From NCBI RefSeq assembly GCF_043729335.1, contig NZ_JAYTLQ010000002.1, positions 248,001 to 312,000 on the forward strand: 64,000 nt of DNA. The letters run 5' to 3'. The notes below the pieces were generated by a model. That model saw nothing but the letters and a program-made list of their open reading frames with translations, ran no database searches and was not told where the DNA came from. The DNA is from Crenothrix sp043729335. GTDB lineage: Bacteria > Pseudomonadota > Gammaproteobacteria > Methylococcales > Methylomonadaceae. Positions 51,956 to 62,224 of this stretch are shown one piece after another (positions within the stretch are counted from its first letter, which is position 1; each line of letters begins with the position of its first letter). A program made the position numbers and the translations under genes.

Positions 51956-53521
51956 ATGGCGATGACAAAAAAACTACCGAACCGATGCCAAGATTTTGAA
52001 ACTGCCTTAATAGACAGCGAACAGCGCTTTCGGCAAATGGCAGATATAGCCGGTGAGTGGCTATGGGAGCAAGATCCTCAAGGCTATTACACCTACAGCA
52101 GTATCGCCGTTAAAAAAATTCTTGGCTTTACACCGGAAGAAGTCATCGGTAAGCACTACACGACCTTTTTAACACCCCAAGACAAGGCCAACCAAAAAGA
52201 CTATACCACTGAAAAAACTGCATTTTATAATCTTATCAACAACTATCGCCACCAAGATGGTCGCCCAGTATTAACGGAATCAACTGGCCTTCCTATTTTC
52301 GCCCCTACGGGCCAGCTTTTAAAATGGCGTGGTATTGACCGCGATATTACCAGTAAAAAACAATTTGAAGACGCGTTATTAGACAGCGAAAAACGCTTGC
52401 GCTTAGTGATTGAAAGCGCCTTGAGTGCTATTGTCATGATGGATTCTTACGGCATTATCACTGACTGGAATCGCCAAGCTGAAAATATGTTTGGCTGGTC
52501 TAATAAAGAAGCTATCGGTCAGCGGCTTGATTCTCTGATTATCCCATCCCGTTTTCATAGTGCTCATCGACAAGGCTTGCAACAGTTTTTGCAGACCGGC
52601 CACGGGGAAATCTTAAATCGACGCATTGAGCATATTGCCAAACGTCGTGATGGCTCAGAATTTCCGGTGGAATTAAGCATTGCCCCCTTAAAATTGGGCA
52701 ATACCTATATTTTTAGCGGTTTCGTCAATGATATTACCGCAAGAAAAGCCGCAGAACAGCATACCCGTGAGGTACAAATTAGCTTGGCAATTGCACAGAG
52801 CGAAATCAATATGGCCCGACATATTCAGTCCTCGTTGCTGCCCTCAGCGCCTATTATTACCAAAGATTTTCAAATCGCCGGTTATTGTTTACCGGCCAAT
52901 CTGGTCGGTGGCGATTATTTTGATTATTTTTTCCGTACTGACACCCAGTTAGACATGGTGATTGCCGATGTGTCCGGCCATTCATTTGCGCCTGCGTTGT
53001 TTATGGTTGCGGCCCGTAGCGCTATCCGAACCTATGCGAATAGCACCCAATCACCTGCACACATCATTGACACCCTGAATCGATTCATGTTTAAAGACCT
53101 GGATAATAGCGATTTTTTTATCACTTTGTTTTATTTGCAATATGATATCGTCCGTCATGAATTACGCTTTGCTAATGCAGGACATCCGCCCCCGCTATTG
53201 TTGAGTGCCGGTCAATCTCAATGCCAGCGTTTAGATGCCGATGGTTTAATACTGGGCGTGCGTGAACAGGTAACATTTGAAGAAAAAACCGTGTTAATGG
53301 CCAAAAACGACGTGTTATTGATTTACACTGATGGCTTAACGGAAGCAGAAAATGCTGAAGGAGAGTTTTTTGGGCTGGAACGCGTCAGTGATATTTTTAG
53401 TCAGCATTGTGGGCAAACGCCACAAGCCATTATTGATGCCTTGTTAAGCGAATTAAAGCAATTTTGTCAACGCGACGCGCTTAAGGATGATATTACCCTC
53501 ATGGTTTTCAAGCGTAACTGA
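51956..53521 (+). CDS. PAS-PAS-PP2C (SpoIIE/RsbU-type) phosphatase
   Basis: A 521-residue signalling phosphatase. Two PAS sensor domains (about 18-130 and 140-260, both introduced by LDSE-x-RLR-type helices) are followed by a short helical linker and a SpoIIE/PP2C catalytic domain (about 300-519). Catalytic acids are visible in LVGGDYFDYF, IADVSGHSFAPALFMVA and IYTDGLTEAENAEGEFFG. Such phosphatases dephosphorylate STAS-domain antagonists; a matching STAS protein and kinase are encoded at 56837-57637. No transmembrane span, so sensing is likely cytoplasmic (redox, gas or small molecule). It ends two bases before the convergent GDH gene. Confidence 0.88.
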   Translation: MAMTKKLPNRCQDFETALIDSEQRFRQMADIAGEWLWEQDPQGYYTYSSIAVKKILGFTPEEVIGKHYTTFLTPQDKANQKDYTTEKTAFYNLINNYRHQDGRPVLTESTGLPIFAPTGQLLKWRGIDRDITSKKQFEDALLDSEKRLRLVIESALSAIVMMDSYGIITDWNRQAENMFGWSNKEAIGQRLDSLIIPSRFHSAHRQGLQQFLQTGHGEILNRRIEHIAKRRDGSEFPVELSIAPLKLGNTYIFSGFVNDITARKAAEQHTREVQISLAIAQSEINMARHIQSSLLPSAPIITKDFQIAGYCLPANLVGGDYFDYFFRTDTQLDMVIADVSGHSFAPALFMVAARSAIRTYANSTQSPAHIIDTLNRFMFKDLDNSDFFITLFYLQYDIVRHELRFANAGHPPPLLLSAGQSQCQRLDADGLILGVREQVTFEEKTVLMAKNDVLLIYTDGLTEAENAEGEFFGLERVSDIFSQHCGQTPQAIIDALLSELKQFCQRDALKDDITLMVFKRN

Positions 53522-53523
53522 CG

Positions 53524-56500
53524 TTACAGTAATTTAGCTAATGCTTTATTCAATACCAGGTAATGAACTAAAGTAATGGGCGGATTATTATGCAGCTCTT
53601 GATGTATTCGCCAATATTCCTTGATTTTTTGTTTAGCTATGGCGGTTTCAAAGTAATCGGCACAGCTTGTTGTTGACGTTAACAAGATCGTCTTAACAAG
53701 AACACCCACAATACGGGTTATATCCTGATTTATCTCAGCGACAATTTTACGCTCCCAATCTCCCTGTATAGGAATCAGTGCGAGTTGCGCAGCAATGCTA
53801 TCAACATCCAGATAATGGCTGGTTTCGTGAAACAACTCTAACACCGCTGTCATATCATGATTGGTCTGTGTCGCGACCATTACAATCAGGGGAAATACCG
53901 ACATACACCCCAACAAGGCCGTTTTTTCTGCAATAGCGTCTGGAACACCGTCTTGCAGATAAGCTGTTTTATGTTGTTGATATTGGCCATTAAATTGTTT
54001 TACATAATCGCTATACTCAGCCAGATAGCGTTTGTATCCCATAATAGTTAACGCGCTGACCTGGCTTTTTTTATCTTGCCCCAGTGTCCACTCGCACAAA
54101 TTAAACAATGTTTTTTCTAACTGGAGCAATAGCCCATATTGTTTAGCAGTGGCCAGTTGATTATCCAGTGCATAAATAGCTTGCCTGAGGACAGCGCCAT
54201 CCAGAACCCTATCAAAATTCAGGTAGCTATTGATGTAATCCAGCACGATTAAGCCTTCATGCTCTTCTAGAACATTTAAAAACCCACTGCCCGCCTGATT
54301 AATTATTTTATTACTCAGCACCGTCGCTTTAATTTCTTGAGCCAAAGGGTGCTGGGCTAAATAAGTTTTATAGCGCGTGTTAATTTGTTCGGGAAAGTAC
54401 TGTTCTAAATAAATGTTGCCCACATCATCTGGTAATTGCGCAGACTCTATCTTTATGGTGTGCGTTAAATACATTTTACTCGCCGCCATCAGTACCGCTA
54501 ACTCTGGACGCGTTAAAGCCTGTTGGGGACGGCTCAGAATGTCTTTGTCAGAGGCAAAAGACTCCACAACCTTATCGAGAAAGTCATTAGCTTCCAGCTT
54601 TTCTGCCACTTGCAAAAATAAGCCAGGGTTTTCGCTGTTACGCATTTCTTCCAATGATAAACACAAACTTTGCGCGATATTATTGGCTAACACCTGCCGA
54701 CAGACTTCATCGGTCAGCTCATCAAACAAACTTTGTGGGTCGCTGATCAGGTTTTTATTGTGCAAACCGGTCAGCAGAATCTTTAAATTGACCTCATGAT
54801 CGGAAGTATCGACACCCGCAGAATTATCGACAGCATCGGTATTAATGCGGCCACCGTTTAAATGATATTCAATCCGCGCTTTTTGGGTAAAACCCAGGTT
54901 AGCACCTTCACCGACAACACGTGCTTTAAGATCAAGGGCATTGATGCGCACGTTGTCATTACTGTGGTCACCCACGTCTTCGTGTTTTTCACTGCTGGCT
55001 TTAACGTAAGTACCAATACCGCCTAACCACAATAATTCTACGGGAGCTGTTAATAAATAGCGGATTAATGATTCACCATCCAAAACACTGTAGCGTATAC
55101 CCAACCATTTTTTGAGTTCGGGCGAAATAGGAATGTCTTTTGCTGAGCGGGCATAAACCCCGCCGCCTGACGAAATCAAGGCAGTGTTGTATTCCATCCA
55201 GGTAGAGTTTGGTAATTCAAACAAGCGTTTGCGTTCTTGAAATGCCGTATTATTGTCCACAGGATTGGGATCAATAAATATATGCTGACCACTAAAAGCC
55301 GCCAATAAGCGAATATGCGGTGACAGCAACATACCATTGCCAAAGACATCGCCATCCATACTGCCAATACCGATGACGGTAAAGGCTTCGGCCTGAATAT
55401 CTTTATCCAGCTCTCGAAAGTGACGCTTCACACATTCCCATGCCCCACGTGCGGTAATGCCTAACGCTTTATGATCGTAACCTTGCGAACCACCGCTGGC
55501 AAACGCATCCCCTAACCAAAACTGATATTGCGCAGCAACGGCATTAGCGGTGTCTGAAAACTGTGCAGTGCCTTTATCGGCGGCGACCACTAAATAAGGG
55601 TCAGGATCGTCATAGCAGACAAGTTGTGGTATCTGAACTATCTGGTTATTTTGGTAGTTATCGGTTAAATCCAGCAAGCCGCGTATCAAGGTGATGTAAG
55701 CTTTTTTGCCGGCGACCTTAAAATCCACTTTGGAGCCGTTATGTTTAACAACAAAACCGCCTTTGGCGCCGGTTGGGATAATCAGCGCATTTTTACTGAC
55801 CTGGGTTTGCATCAGCCCCAGTATTTCAACCCTAAAATCATCATGACGATCAGACCAACGAATACCGCCACGAGAAATTTTACCGGCACGCAAATGAATG
55901 CCTTCCATATGTATGGCGTGGACATAAATTTCGTTTTGTGGTTTAGGCGAAGGCATATCTATAATGCCCAAACTATTTATTTTAAATGACAAAAAATAAT
56001 CAGGCCAGTCGCGCTGCAAATGAAAGTTACTGCGCATGGTCGCATCAATTAAATTAAAAAAGGTGCGTAAAACTCGATCGTCATTAAGATCAGTAACCGC
56101 CTTCATACTTTCCAGCAACTGTAGGCGCAGAGGAAACAAGGTTTGCTCTTCTCTTATCCCCGTATCGCTCCATTCAGGATTAGGTCGAAACCGTGCTTCG
56201 AAATAGACAAATAAACACAAAGCAATTTCAGGATTATGGATGAGCGCATGATTAATACTGGCTCGTGTGGTTAAATGATAAATCTGTAAATAATAATTCC
56301 GGTACGCGCGTAAAACATCAATGGCCCGCCAGGAAAGTCCCGATAATATGAGTAACTTATTGAGTGCATCATTTTCAATATAGCTATTCATCACCCCCGA
56401 AATAGCGTCTATCAGGCGATGCTTTAAACGGCAAAAAGCTAGCTTTTGACCATTGGCCGCCTTAACCGTAAAACTTTTAATAAACTGAGTCACGCCGTCA

Positions 56501-56859
56501 GTGGTAATGCGAAACTGCACCTGATCCATAACCCGCAATGACATATTTTCCAGTGCCAGAATATATTCATCCAGATAATGTTCATACTGACTGTAAAAAT
56601 GCAGACGGTAGTGTTCAGCATCTTGACCAGGATTGAGCAGGCTCACTTGATGGATATCGTTATTATTGAGCTTTTCAAGATGTAACACATCTTTAAGTGC
56701 GTAACGAGGTGAAACTAAATGTTTGTATTCAGAGCTTAAAACGGGAAGATATTTTTGGTATAGCTGTTTAGCCGCTGTGTCGCCTAGCGCTCTGAGCGTC
56801 AGATGCTGGAAAGCAGCATCCCAGGGAAGCAGTGAATCAGCTACCGTTTCGCTGTTCAC
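53524..56859 (-). CDS. NAD-specific glutamate dehydrogenase, short form
   Basis: An 1111-residue enzyme of the large NAD-GDH family, converting glutamate to 2-oxoglutarate and ammonium. Catalytic-domain hallmarks are present: ISRGGIRWSDRHDDFR, NALIIPTGAKGGFVVK (catalytic Lys region), ASGGSQGYDHKALGITARGA, IGIGSMDGDVFGNGM and RVVGEGANLGFTQKARIEY. Typical bacterial members are about 1600 residues. This one lacks much of the N-terminal regulatory region and is nearer the ~115-kDa class in size. The start overlaps the RsbW-like gene by 23 bases, so the three genes 53524-57637 read as one transcript. Confidence 0.9.
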   Translation of the reverse strand: MNSETVADSLLPWDAAFQHLTLRALGDTAAKQLYQKYLPVLSSEYKHLVSPRYALKDVLHLEKLNNNDIHQVSLLNPGQDAEHYRLHFYSQYEHYLDEYILALENMSLRVMDQVQFRITTDGVTQFIKSFTVKAANGQKLAFCRLKHRLIDAISGVMNSYIENDALNKLLILSGLSWRAIDVLRAYRNYYLQIYHLTTRASINHALIHNPEIALCLFVYFEARFRPNPEWSDTGIREEQTLFPLRLQLLESMKAVTDLNDDRVLRTFFNLIDATMRSNFHLQRDWPDYFLSFKINSLGIIDMPSPKPQNEIYVHAIHMEGIHLRAGKISRGGIRWSDRHDDFRVEILGLMQTQVSKNALIIPTGAKGGFVVKHNGSKVDFKVAGKKAYITLIRGLLDLTDNYQNNQIVQIPQLVCYDDPDPYLVVAADKGTAQFSDTANAVAAQYQFWLGDAFASGGSQGYDHKALGITARGAWECVKRHFRELDKDIQAEAFTVIGIGSMDGDVFGNGMLLSPHIRLLAAFSGQHIFIDPNPVDNNTAFQERKRLFELPNSTWMEYNTALISSGGGVYARSAKDIPISPELKKWLGIRYSVLDGESLIRYLLTAPVELLWLGGIGTYVKASSEKHEDVGDHSNDNVRINALDLKARVVGEGANLGFTQKARIEYHLNGGRINTDAVDNSAGVDTSDHEVNLKILLTGLHNKNLISDPQSLFDELTDEVCRQVLANNIAQSLCLSLEEMRNSENPGLFLQVAEKLEANDFLDKVVESFASDKDILSRPQQALTRPELAVLMAASKMYLTHTIKIESAQLPDDVGNIYLEQYFPEQINTRYKTYLAQHPLAQEIKATVLSNKIINQAGSGFLNVLEEHEGLIVLDYINSYLNFDRVLDGAVLRQAIYALDNQLATAKQYGLLLQLEKTLFNLCEWTLGQDKKSQVSALTIMGYKRYLAEYSDYVKQFNGQYQQHKTAYLQDGVPDAIAEKTALLGCMSVFPLIVMVATQTNHDMTAVLELFHETSHYLDVDSIAAQLALIPIQGDWERKIVAEINQDITRIVGVLVKTILLTSTTSCADYFETAIAKQKIKEYWRIHQELHNNPPITLVHYLVLNKALAKLL

Positions 56860-57289
56860 AAGACGGCCTCAGATATTTAACTATTTCCAGGACATTACCG
56901 TCATCGGTTTGGGTATAAGTGACCTTATCCATCAGTGAGCGAATAAAGAACAAACCCATGCCGTTTTCTTTCGGGTTATCTAAATCCGGTGACAAGACTG
57001 TTTTAAGATCAAAGCCCGGGCCGTGGTCATAAACTTTAATATTTAAGGCGTCATTTTGGATATGAATAGCGATTTTAACAGTATCCTGGGGATTGCTATG
57101 GTGGCCATGTTTAATGGCATTGGTGGTGGCTTCGGTCAGCACCAGATTTAAATGATAGGCCAAGGTATCTTTATCGGCGGCAAAAGTATCGATTTTTTGC
57201 ACAATTTGCTCACCCAAATGACCAATCAGCTCCAAATATTTGGTCTGTGTTGGGATAATGACGTCTACCTGAATAATTTCAGCGCCCAT
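56837..57289 (-). CDS. Anti-sigma factor kinase, RsbW/SpoIIAB-like
   Basis: A 150-residue GHKL ATPase/kinase. The N box (LTEATTNAIKHGHHS), G1 box (VYDHGPGFDLK) and G2 box (NGMGLFFIRSLMD) are clear. Such kinases phosphorylate a STAS antagonist and bind a sigma factor or another target when the antagonist is phosphorylated. The antagonist gene is nine bases upstream. No sigma factor gene is beside it, so its target is unknown. It overlaps the GDH start by 23 bases. Confidence 0.9.
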   Translation of the reverse strand: MGAEIIQVDVIIPTQTKYLELIGHLGEQIVQKIDTFAADKDTLAYHLNLVLTEATTNAIKHGHHSNPQDTVKIAIHIQNDALNIKVYDHGPGFDLKTVLSPDLDNPKENGMGLFFIRSLMDKVTYTQTDDGNVLEIVKYLRPSCEQRNGS

Positions 57290-57298
57290 GCTCGACCT

Positions 57299-57637
57299 CT
57301 AGGTATCATTGTTCAATGCTTCATCCACAGTCGCATAAATTTCAAAAACGCGATTTAAGCGGGTCAATTCAAACATGGATAAGACCTGCTTTTGCACATT
57401 CACTAACGCCAATTTACCCGATTTGGTAATGGCATTTTTATGTCCCGATAGCAACGCACCCAAGCCAGAACTGTCTATAAAGCGCACATCTTCAAGCTGA
57501 ACAATAATGTGTATCTGACCTTGCTCTATCTGATGCAAAAGATAAGTTTTTAGTTCACCGGAGTTATGGGCGTCAATGCGATCTTCATGCACAAATAATA
57601 CACAATAGCCATTTACTTTTTTTTGATCCAGATTCAT
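57299..57637 (-). CDS. STAS-domain anti-sigma antagonist, RsbV/SpoIIAA-like
   Basis: A 112-residue single-domain STAS protein. The phosphorylation loop VRFIDSSGLGALLSG carries the Ser pair Ser56-Ser57, one of which would be the phosphoacceptor. It is small, soluble and without a membrane span. It should be switched by the RsbW-like kinase below it and the PP2C phosphatase at 51956-53521. First gene of the transcript. Confidence 0.92.
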   Translation of the reverse strand: MNLDQKKVNGYCVLFVHEDRIDAHNSGELKTYLLHQIEQGQIHIIVQLEDVRFIDSSGLGALLSGHKNAITKSGKLALVNVQKQVLSMFELTRLNRVFEIYATVDEALNNDT

Positions 57638-57755
57638 GTGTTTTCAGGTTTTATTAAGGCGTTCGCACACGGTATATTAATTTACAATAACGCTGGCGTT
57701 ATTTGTTAGTCAGCATAACAGCGCAGCGTTTAGCGTCAAGCATTATCGTTAGCTT

Positions 57756-58253
57756 TTACCAGCATAGATCTTTTGTAATGCCATCTGTTGCCTTGTCAAT
57801 ATTTCGTTCGCCGGTGTGTTTCAATGTTAAATCACCACAGTCATCATTGGCCTGGGCGCTGGAATTAATACGTGTTGCCTGCAAAGTATAACTATTAGGC
57901 GTTACTGCGCTAATAGTTAAATCGTAGTATTTTGTTCCCCCATCTACTGGGCTTGCCTTTGCAAAAATTAAAGGCGCTCCTGTGTCATTTATTCCTGTTT
58001 CAACTGTTCCTATGGTGCAAGTATTCTCTCCACCAGGAACACTTGCATCAGCTGCATCACAGTAACTGCCCATTTCGGTATAGTGTTTCTCCATAGCATT
58101 AGCCAACGACACCAATGCACCCTTGGCATCAGCGCGCCTAGATTTCATGACGCTTTTTTGGTAATTAGGCACGGCAATACTGGCCAATACACCCACAATA
58201 GCGACGGCAATCATTAGCTCTATCAGTGTAAAACCTTGTTGCTTTTGTTTCAT
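57756..58253 (-). CDS. pilE: Type IV pilin PilE-like minor pilin
   Basis: A 165-residue prepilin with cleavage after Gly7 (QGFTLIELMIAVAIVGVLAS, Glu at +5). The body holds a conserved YQKSVMKSRRADAKGAL helix end and a late disulfide pair (NDDCGDLTLKH ... KDLCW). It is the last gene of the minor-pilin operon pilV-W-X-Y1-E that primes type IV pilus assembly. A 62-base gap separates it from pilY1. I found no sigma-54 site in front of it. Confidence 0.9.
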   Translation of the reverse strand: MKQKQQGFTLIELMIAVAIVGVLASIAVPNYQKSVMKSRRADAKGALVSLANAMEKHYTEMGSYCDAADASVPGGENTCTIGTVETGINDTGAPLIFAKASPVDGGTKYYDLTISAVTPNSYTLQATRINSSAQANDDCGDLTLKHTGERNIDKATDGITKDLCW

Positions 58254-58315
58254 ATTTTACTTTTCCTAAATGCACTATAGGTCATTGCACATCCAAATAC
58301 ATAGCCAGTAGCAGA

Positions 58316-61300
58316 CTATTTCAGCTGCCGCCATGACCTGCGAATACCGGCTCCTGCTGCTGTGCCGCCTCCGCCAAGATCTAAAACAGTACCCATATTT
58401 CCCGTCGAGCCACTGACATATTTAAAATCAACCTGTGCAGCCTGCGCCTCAATAATTGCCGGGGTTTTAATAATCCCTACGCCGACATCAATACCCGCCG
58501 CAAAATGTTCAACGCCAGCAACGGTTATTTTATCACTGCCATCAACTTTGCCATCGCCGTTAACATCAAAAGCCGCCGCACTAAATTCCCCACCCGTTAG
58601 TGCATCAACTTCCATCAATCGTGATTTTCCGCCGGAACTGCAAGCATCGGCATTAGGAATCACTGTTGAAAACACTACTAACCCCCTGCGCACAAGTGGA
58701 AAACTAACCGCCCTCTCGCCTTCGGCAATATTACCGGGCTTAAGTAAATTTAACGACCAGCCCATTTTTAATGTGCTGGTTGCCGTACAACCCGAACTGG
58801 TAGCCGCATAACATACCGGTTTTTTAGACACCACACGCACCGGTTTGTTACTAGCAACTCCCTTAACAGTCGTAGCAGATCCTTCATAATCGATAGTTTG
58901 CGCTTGTAACATATTTCGATCGGTTATGGCTGAGCCCTTATCCCATAAACCATAGAAAGTCTGTACTTGTGGACTGCCACTGACAACATTATCGCCAATT
59001 TCAACGTACTTACCCGTGCCAAAGTACAGCATAATCCCCATGCCGTTTTGGCTGGCTCCCACTTTTCCCACGTTGAGCTTGCTGGTAATGGGTTGACGAT
59101 TGGCCGCATTACAAACAGTACCCGATGTGGTGCAAGCAATAAAAAAGGGTTTGTTATCTACAATCGTCCAGCTACTTATGTTCCCGGAAACATCAAACTT
59201 CCATAAGTTACCGTATAAATCTCCGGCATAAACAGTATCCACGCTATGATCGTTGTTGGTATCAAGCGCAATAGGCGAAGACAGCCCATTTTTATTTGTC
59301 GCAGTTCCAGCACCCGTGTCTAGTTTTTTCAATATCGCGCCAGTTAGTGCGTCAAGAACAAACAATACCGCATGGCCGTTATCACTGTTATAGCCATTGC
59401 CGACAACCACAACCCAGTGGCCATCTTGCATTCTGACTACAGAAGGTTGCGCCAGGGTATAACCCAAATCAGCATCGTCCGTATTAGTAAACTCCCACCA
59501 TACATTGCTGCTGCCAAACGTATCCGGATTGGTAACATCCAGCGCAAATACCGCACGTCCACCTGCACCCGTACTACCCACCAACAGTGTATGCCATTGT
59601 GTGCCATCATAAACATCACCCACGCTGGTGGCGCCATCAACGTAATACTGATGCGTATAAAGAGGTGACACTAGCTTGCTCAATTCAGGAAATAAGGCAT
59701 TGGGTATATAAGCCAGCATTTCGTTGCCGCCGGCTTTATTAGCATCAAAACCATGTAACATCCCGTCATTAGCGCCTACATATATCATAGGTCTACGATT
59801 ACTATACGTACTGCTTACCCTAAAATCCTTGTAGCGACTTCCCTCTACACCCGATAAATCCGCGTAGCCATAATCTTCATTTTTTACATAAACCGGATCA
59901 GAATTAACAATATCACCTAAGATGCCAGTTCTGTTCCTAAATGCGCCGCCAGGCTTTTTTTGCTCACCGGTATCATCGCCCCGCAACCAGTCAACCCGTA
60001 AACTGCCTTTATTGCTTTCATTGAGATAGTTTTTTTGATCTGTCGTCAAGCTATCCCACTTAAACACGACCCCGCGTGCCCCGCCCACTGCTAAAGGGTT
60101 AAAAGTGTAGAGCTTACGATTACCAGGAGACGGAAACTTTGTCGAAGCTTCCCAGGCAGGTGTTATACCGCCGGTATTGATATCGACATTAAAAGCCTGC
60201 AATTCACCGCGCCAGTCTTCGGTGTTAAATTTGGCTTGGTAGACCTGCGTACCCGTATCCAGGCGCGTGGTATTAACCGCTACCGCGGAGGCTGACGAAC
60301 TCTGCGCATTAATTTTAATGAATGCCTGGTTTAAGGCATCTATCAATTTTTTAGGATTAGTGGCAAGTACATAGTTATCAGGTTCATTATTGCCATCTGC
60401 ATCCCATTCAGACGGAGCAGTCACTTTCCCTGTGGCATCAACTACCTTATTATCGGGTATGTCGTTATGGTTAAAATCGTTAAAGCCACCATATTTTCCG
60501 GCCAGCCACAGCATATTCATCTTGCCGACCAATGGCGCTGCATTGTATTCCTGGGTATCTACCATAAAGGTATTCACCGTCTGTTCCCCGTCAAAACCAG
60601 TGCCCGTCCTAAGATCTTGCGTGTTGGCATAATAAGCCAGACCCGCAATATAATAAGCATTATCCTTACCGGTATAGGGGCAAGTGCCGAACACTTCGCC
60701 AAGACCTGGAATATTTTTGTTGCTGGCAAGCATATCGCAGTTAGCTGATGTACAGCCAATACACTGGCTGGTATTGGTTAAGCCTTCAAGATCCCCCACT
60801 TTATTGGTCAAGGATTTTACGTTTATCGCGCTATCTGCATTACTGGGCTGGCCATAATCTTGAGAAATATTGCGCGCATTAAAAGTGGCTGCGGTAAAAA
60901 AACTGCCCGGGAGCTTTTTATCCATCCAGGGATTAGCATCGTTAATGCCGACAATAAAGTTTTTCTGGCAGCTGGCTAACATAGGATCTTGCCAACGATC
61001 TGCCTTCAGGATAGGAAAACCGCCGTTTTCGCCCTTTAAATATTCAGGCGTAGGGCCAAGATTTTTAAAATAACGAATAGATTCATAAAACAATTCACTT
61101 GCCGGATCGTTAGCTTTATAAGAAACATCACTGAATTTATTAATGTAAGGAATTACCCCCGATTTGGTGACGCCACTTGAAGTGGCATCACCTGGGTTAG
61201 AATTTAACTCAAGCGTGCCATCGGCCTTAATTTCCTTATTGGGGTTATCGACAACTCCGCCAGAGCCATTGGGTTTTAAAGCACCCACATACTTAATGTT

Positions 61301-62158
61301 TGAGCGCAGTACGCCACCATCGATGCCATTACCATCGGTATTGGTATAACTGGTAATGCCGAAACGGATATGATCGGCATTTTTTTGCACCAAACCTTCA
61401 GGTTTGTAATACGCGCCAGCACCGTAAGCGACACAATTGCTTTCCAGGCTTTTGTTTTTATCACAGACCTTGATGTCAACATTCATGACGCCCTTTTCGT
61501 TTCCGCTCCGGGCAGCACTAAATTTGACACCAAAATCAGTGTTATAAATAAAAATTTTGCTATCGCTCCAGGGCGTAACGGTAGAGGGCGCAACATTTTT
61601 GGCGGCGGTAATTAATTTATAGGGAAACCAATCATCGTTATTTTGCTTGCGCATTCGCCTAACAACCGTGGTGTTATCCGCGCTATCGACAATCCGGTTA
61701 CCTCCAGTCATCGTCCAGGTGAACATATCCATTGCCGTCATGGTTGCCCAGTTCATAAAGTTGCCGCTATATTGAGCGGTGCATTCATGCACGTTATTTA
61801 TAGTGTTGCCGTCTGGCTCAAACCGCTTACCAGTGCTATTGTAGAGATAACATTTGTCAGGATCAAAATAGCCAAGATAAGTATTTTCTTTTGAATAACA
61901 TATACCTACCGCACCATCCTCATTTATTCTGCCAGCACAGCCATTACCGTCCGGCTGATCGTTGTATGCTGCACCGCCCATCGGCGATTCTATTGACATG
62001 TTAAATAAAACATTGGGATCAATCGATACCGTCAAAAAAAGCGGTGATTGAGACAGGCCTGCATAACTGCTATTAACTGAAAATATGCTCATCAGACTTA
62101 AGAAGCTAAACAACAAAACTTTTGAGATCGGCAAGCAATTAGACTTAACAGTGTTCAT
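58316..62158 (-). CDS. pilY1: Type IV pilus tip adhesin/biogenesis factor PilY1
   Basis: A 1280-residue exported protein. A signal peptide (LFSFLSLMSIFSVNSSYA) is followed by the PilY1 N-terminal region (GNFMNWATMTAMDMFTWTMT). The C-terminal half is a quinoprotein-like beta-propeller with YVGANDGMLHGFDANKAGG and PALFPELSKL-like blades. Calcium-type loops are seen, for example FDVNGDGKVDGSDK near the C-terminus (matching the PilY1 Ca loop) and FNDFNHNDIPDN. No clear von Willebrand domain with an intact metal site. It controls pilus extension and surface adhesion. GGAG precedes the ATG. Confidence 0.93.
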   Translation of the reverse strand: MNTVKSNCLPISKVLLFSFLSLMSIFSVNSSYAGLSQSPLFLTVSIDPNVLFNMSIESPMGGAAYNDQPDGNGCAGRINEDGAVGICYSKENTYLGYFDPDKCYLYNSTGKRFEPDGNTINNVHECTAQYSGNFMNWATMTAMDMFTWTMTGGNRIVDSADNTTVVRRMRKQNNDDWFPYKLITAAKNVAPSTVTPWSDSKIFIYNTDFGVKFSAARSGNEKGVMNVDIKVCDKNKSLESNCVAYGAGAYYKPEGLVQKNADHIRFGITSYTNTDGNGIDGGVLRSNIKYVGALKPNGSGGVVDNPNKEIKADGTLELNSNPGDATSSGVTKSGVIPYINKFSDVSYKANDPASELFYESIRYFKNLGPTPEYLKGENGGFPILKADRWQDPMLASCQKNFIVGINDANPWMDKKLPGSFFTAATFNARNISQDYGQPSNADSAINVKSLTNKVGDLEGLTNTSQCIGCTSANCDMLASNKNIPGLGEVFGTCPYTGKDNAYYIAGLAYYANTQDLRTGTGFDGEQTVNTFMVDTQEYNAAPLVGKMNMLWLAGKYGGFNDFNHNDIPDNKVVDATGKVTAPSEWDADGNNEPDNYVLATNPKKLIDALNQAFIKINAQSSSASAVAVNTTRLDTGTQVYQAKFNTEDWRGELQAFNVDINTGGITPAWEASTKFPSPGNRKLYTFNPLAVGGARGVVFKWDSLTTDQKNYLNESNKGSLRVDWLRGDDTGEQKKPGGAFRNRTGILGDIVNSDPVYVKNEDYGYADLSGVEGSRYKDFRVSSTYSNRRPMIYVGANDGMLHGFDANKAGGNEMLAYIPNALFPELSKLVSPLYTHQYYVDGATSVGDVYDGTQWHTLLVGSTGAGGRAVFALDVTNPDTFGSSNVWWEFTNTDDADLGYTLAQPSVVRMQDGHWVVVVGNGYNSDNGHAVLFVLDALTGAILKKLDTGAGTATNKNGLSSPIALDTNNDHSVDTVYAGDLYGNLWKFDVSGNISSWTIVDNKPFFIACTTSGTVCNAANRQPITSKLNVGKVGASQNGMGIMLYFGTGKYVEIGDNVVSGSPQVQTFYGLWDKGSAITDRNMLQAQTIDYEGSATTVKGVASNKPVRVVSKKPVCYAATSSGCTATSTLKMGWSLNLLKPGNIAEGERAVSFPLVRRGLVVFSTVIPNADACSSGGKSRLMEVDALTGGEFSAAAFDVNGDGKVDGSDKITVAGVEHFAAGIDVGVGIIKTPAIIEAQAAQVDFKYVSGSTGNMGTVLDLGGGGTAAGAGIRRSWRQLK

Positions 62159-62224
62159 TACAAATCTCCAAGGGGAATATTATTCGGGATGTTGTCGTGC
62201 CAATAAGATTTTTTTCGCAGATTT

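Noticed and set aside
53524..57637. Partner-switching genes controlling a sigma factor encoded nearby
   Set aside because: No sigma factor gene in the window; the target is left open.
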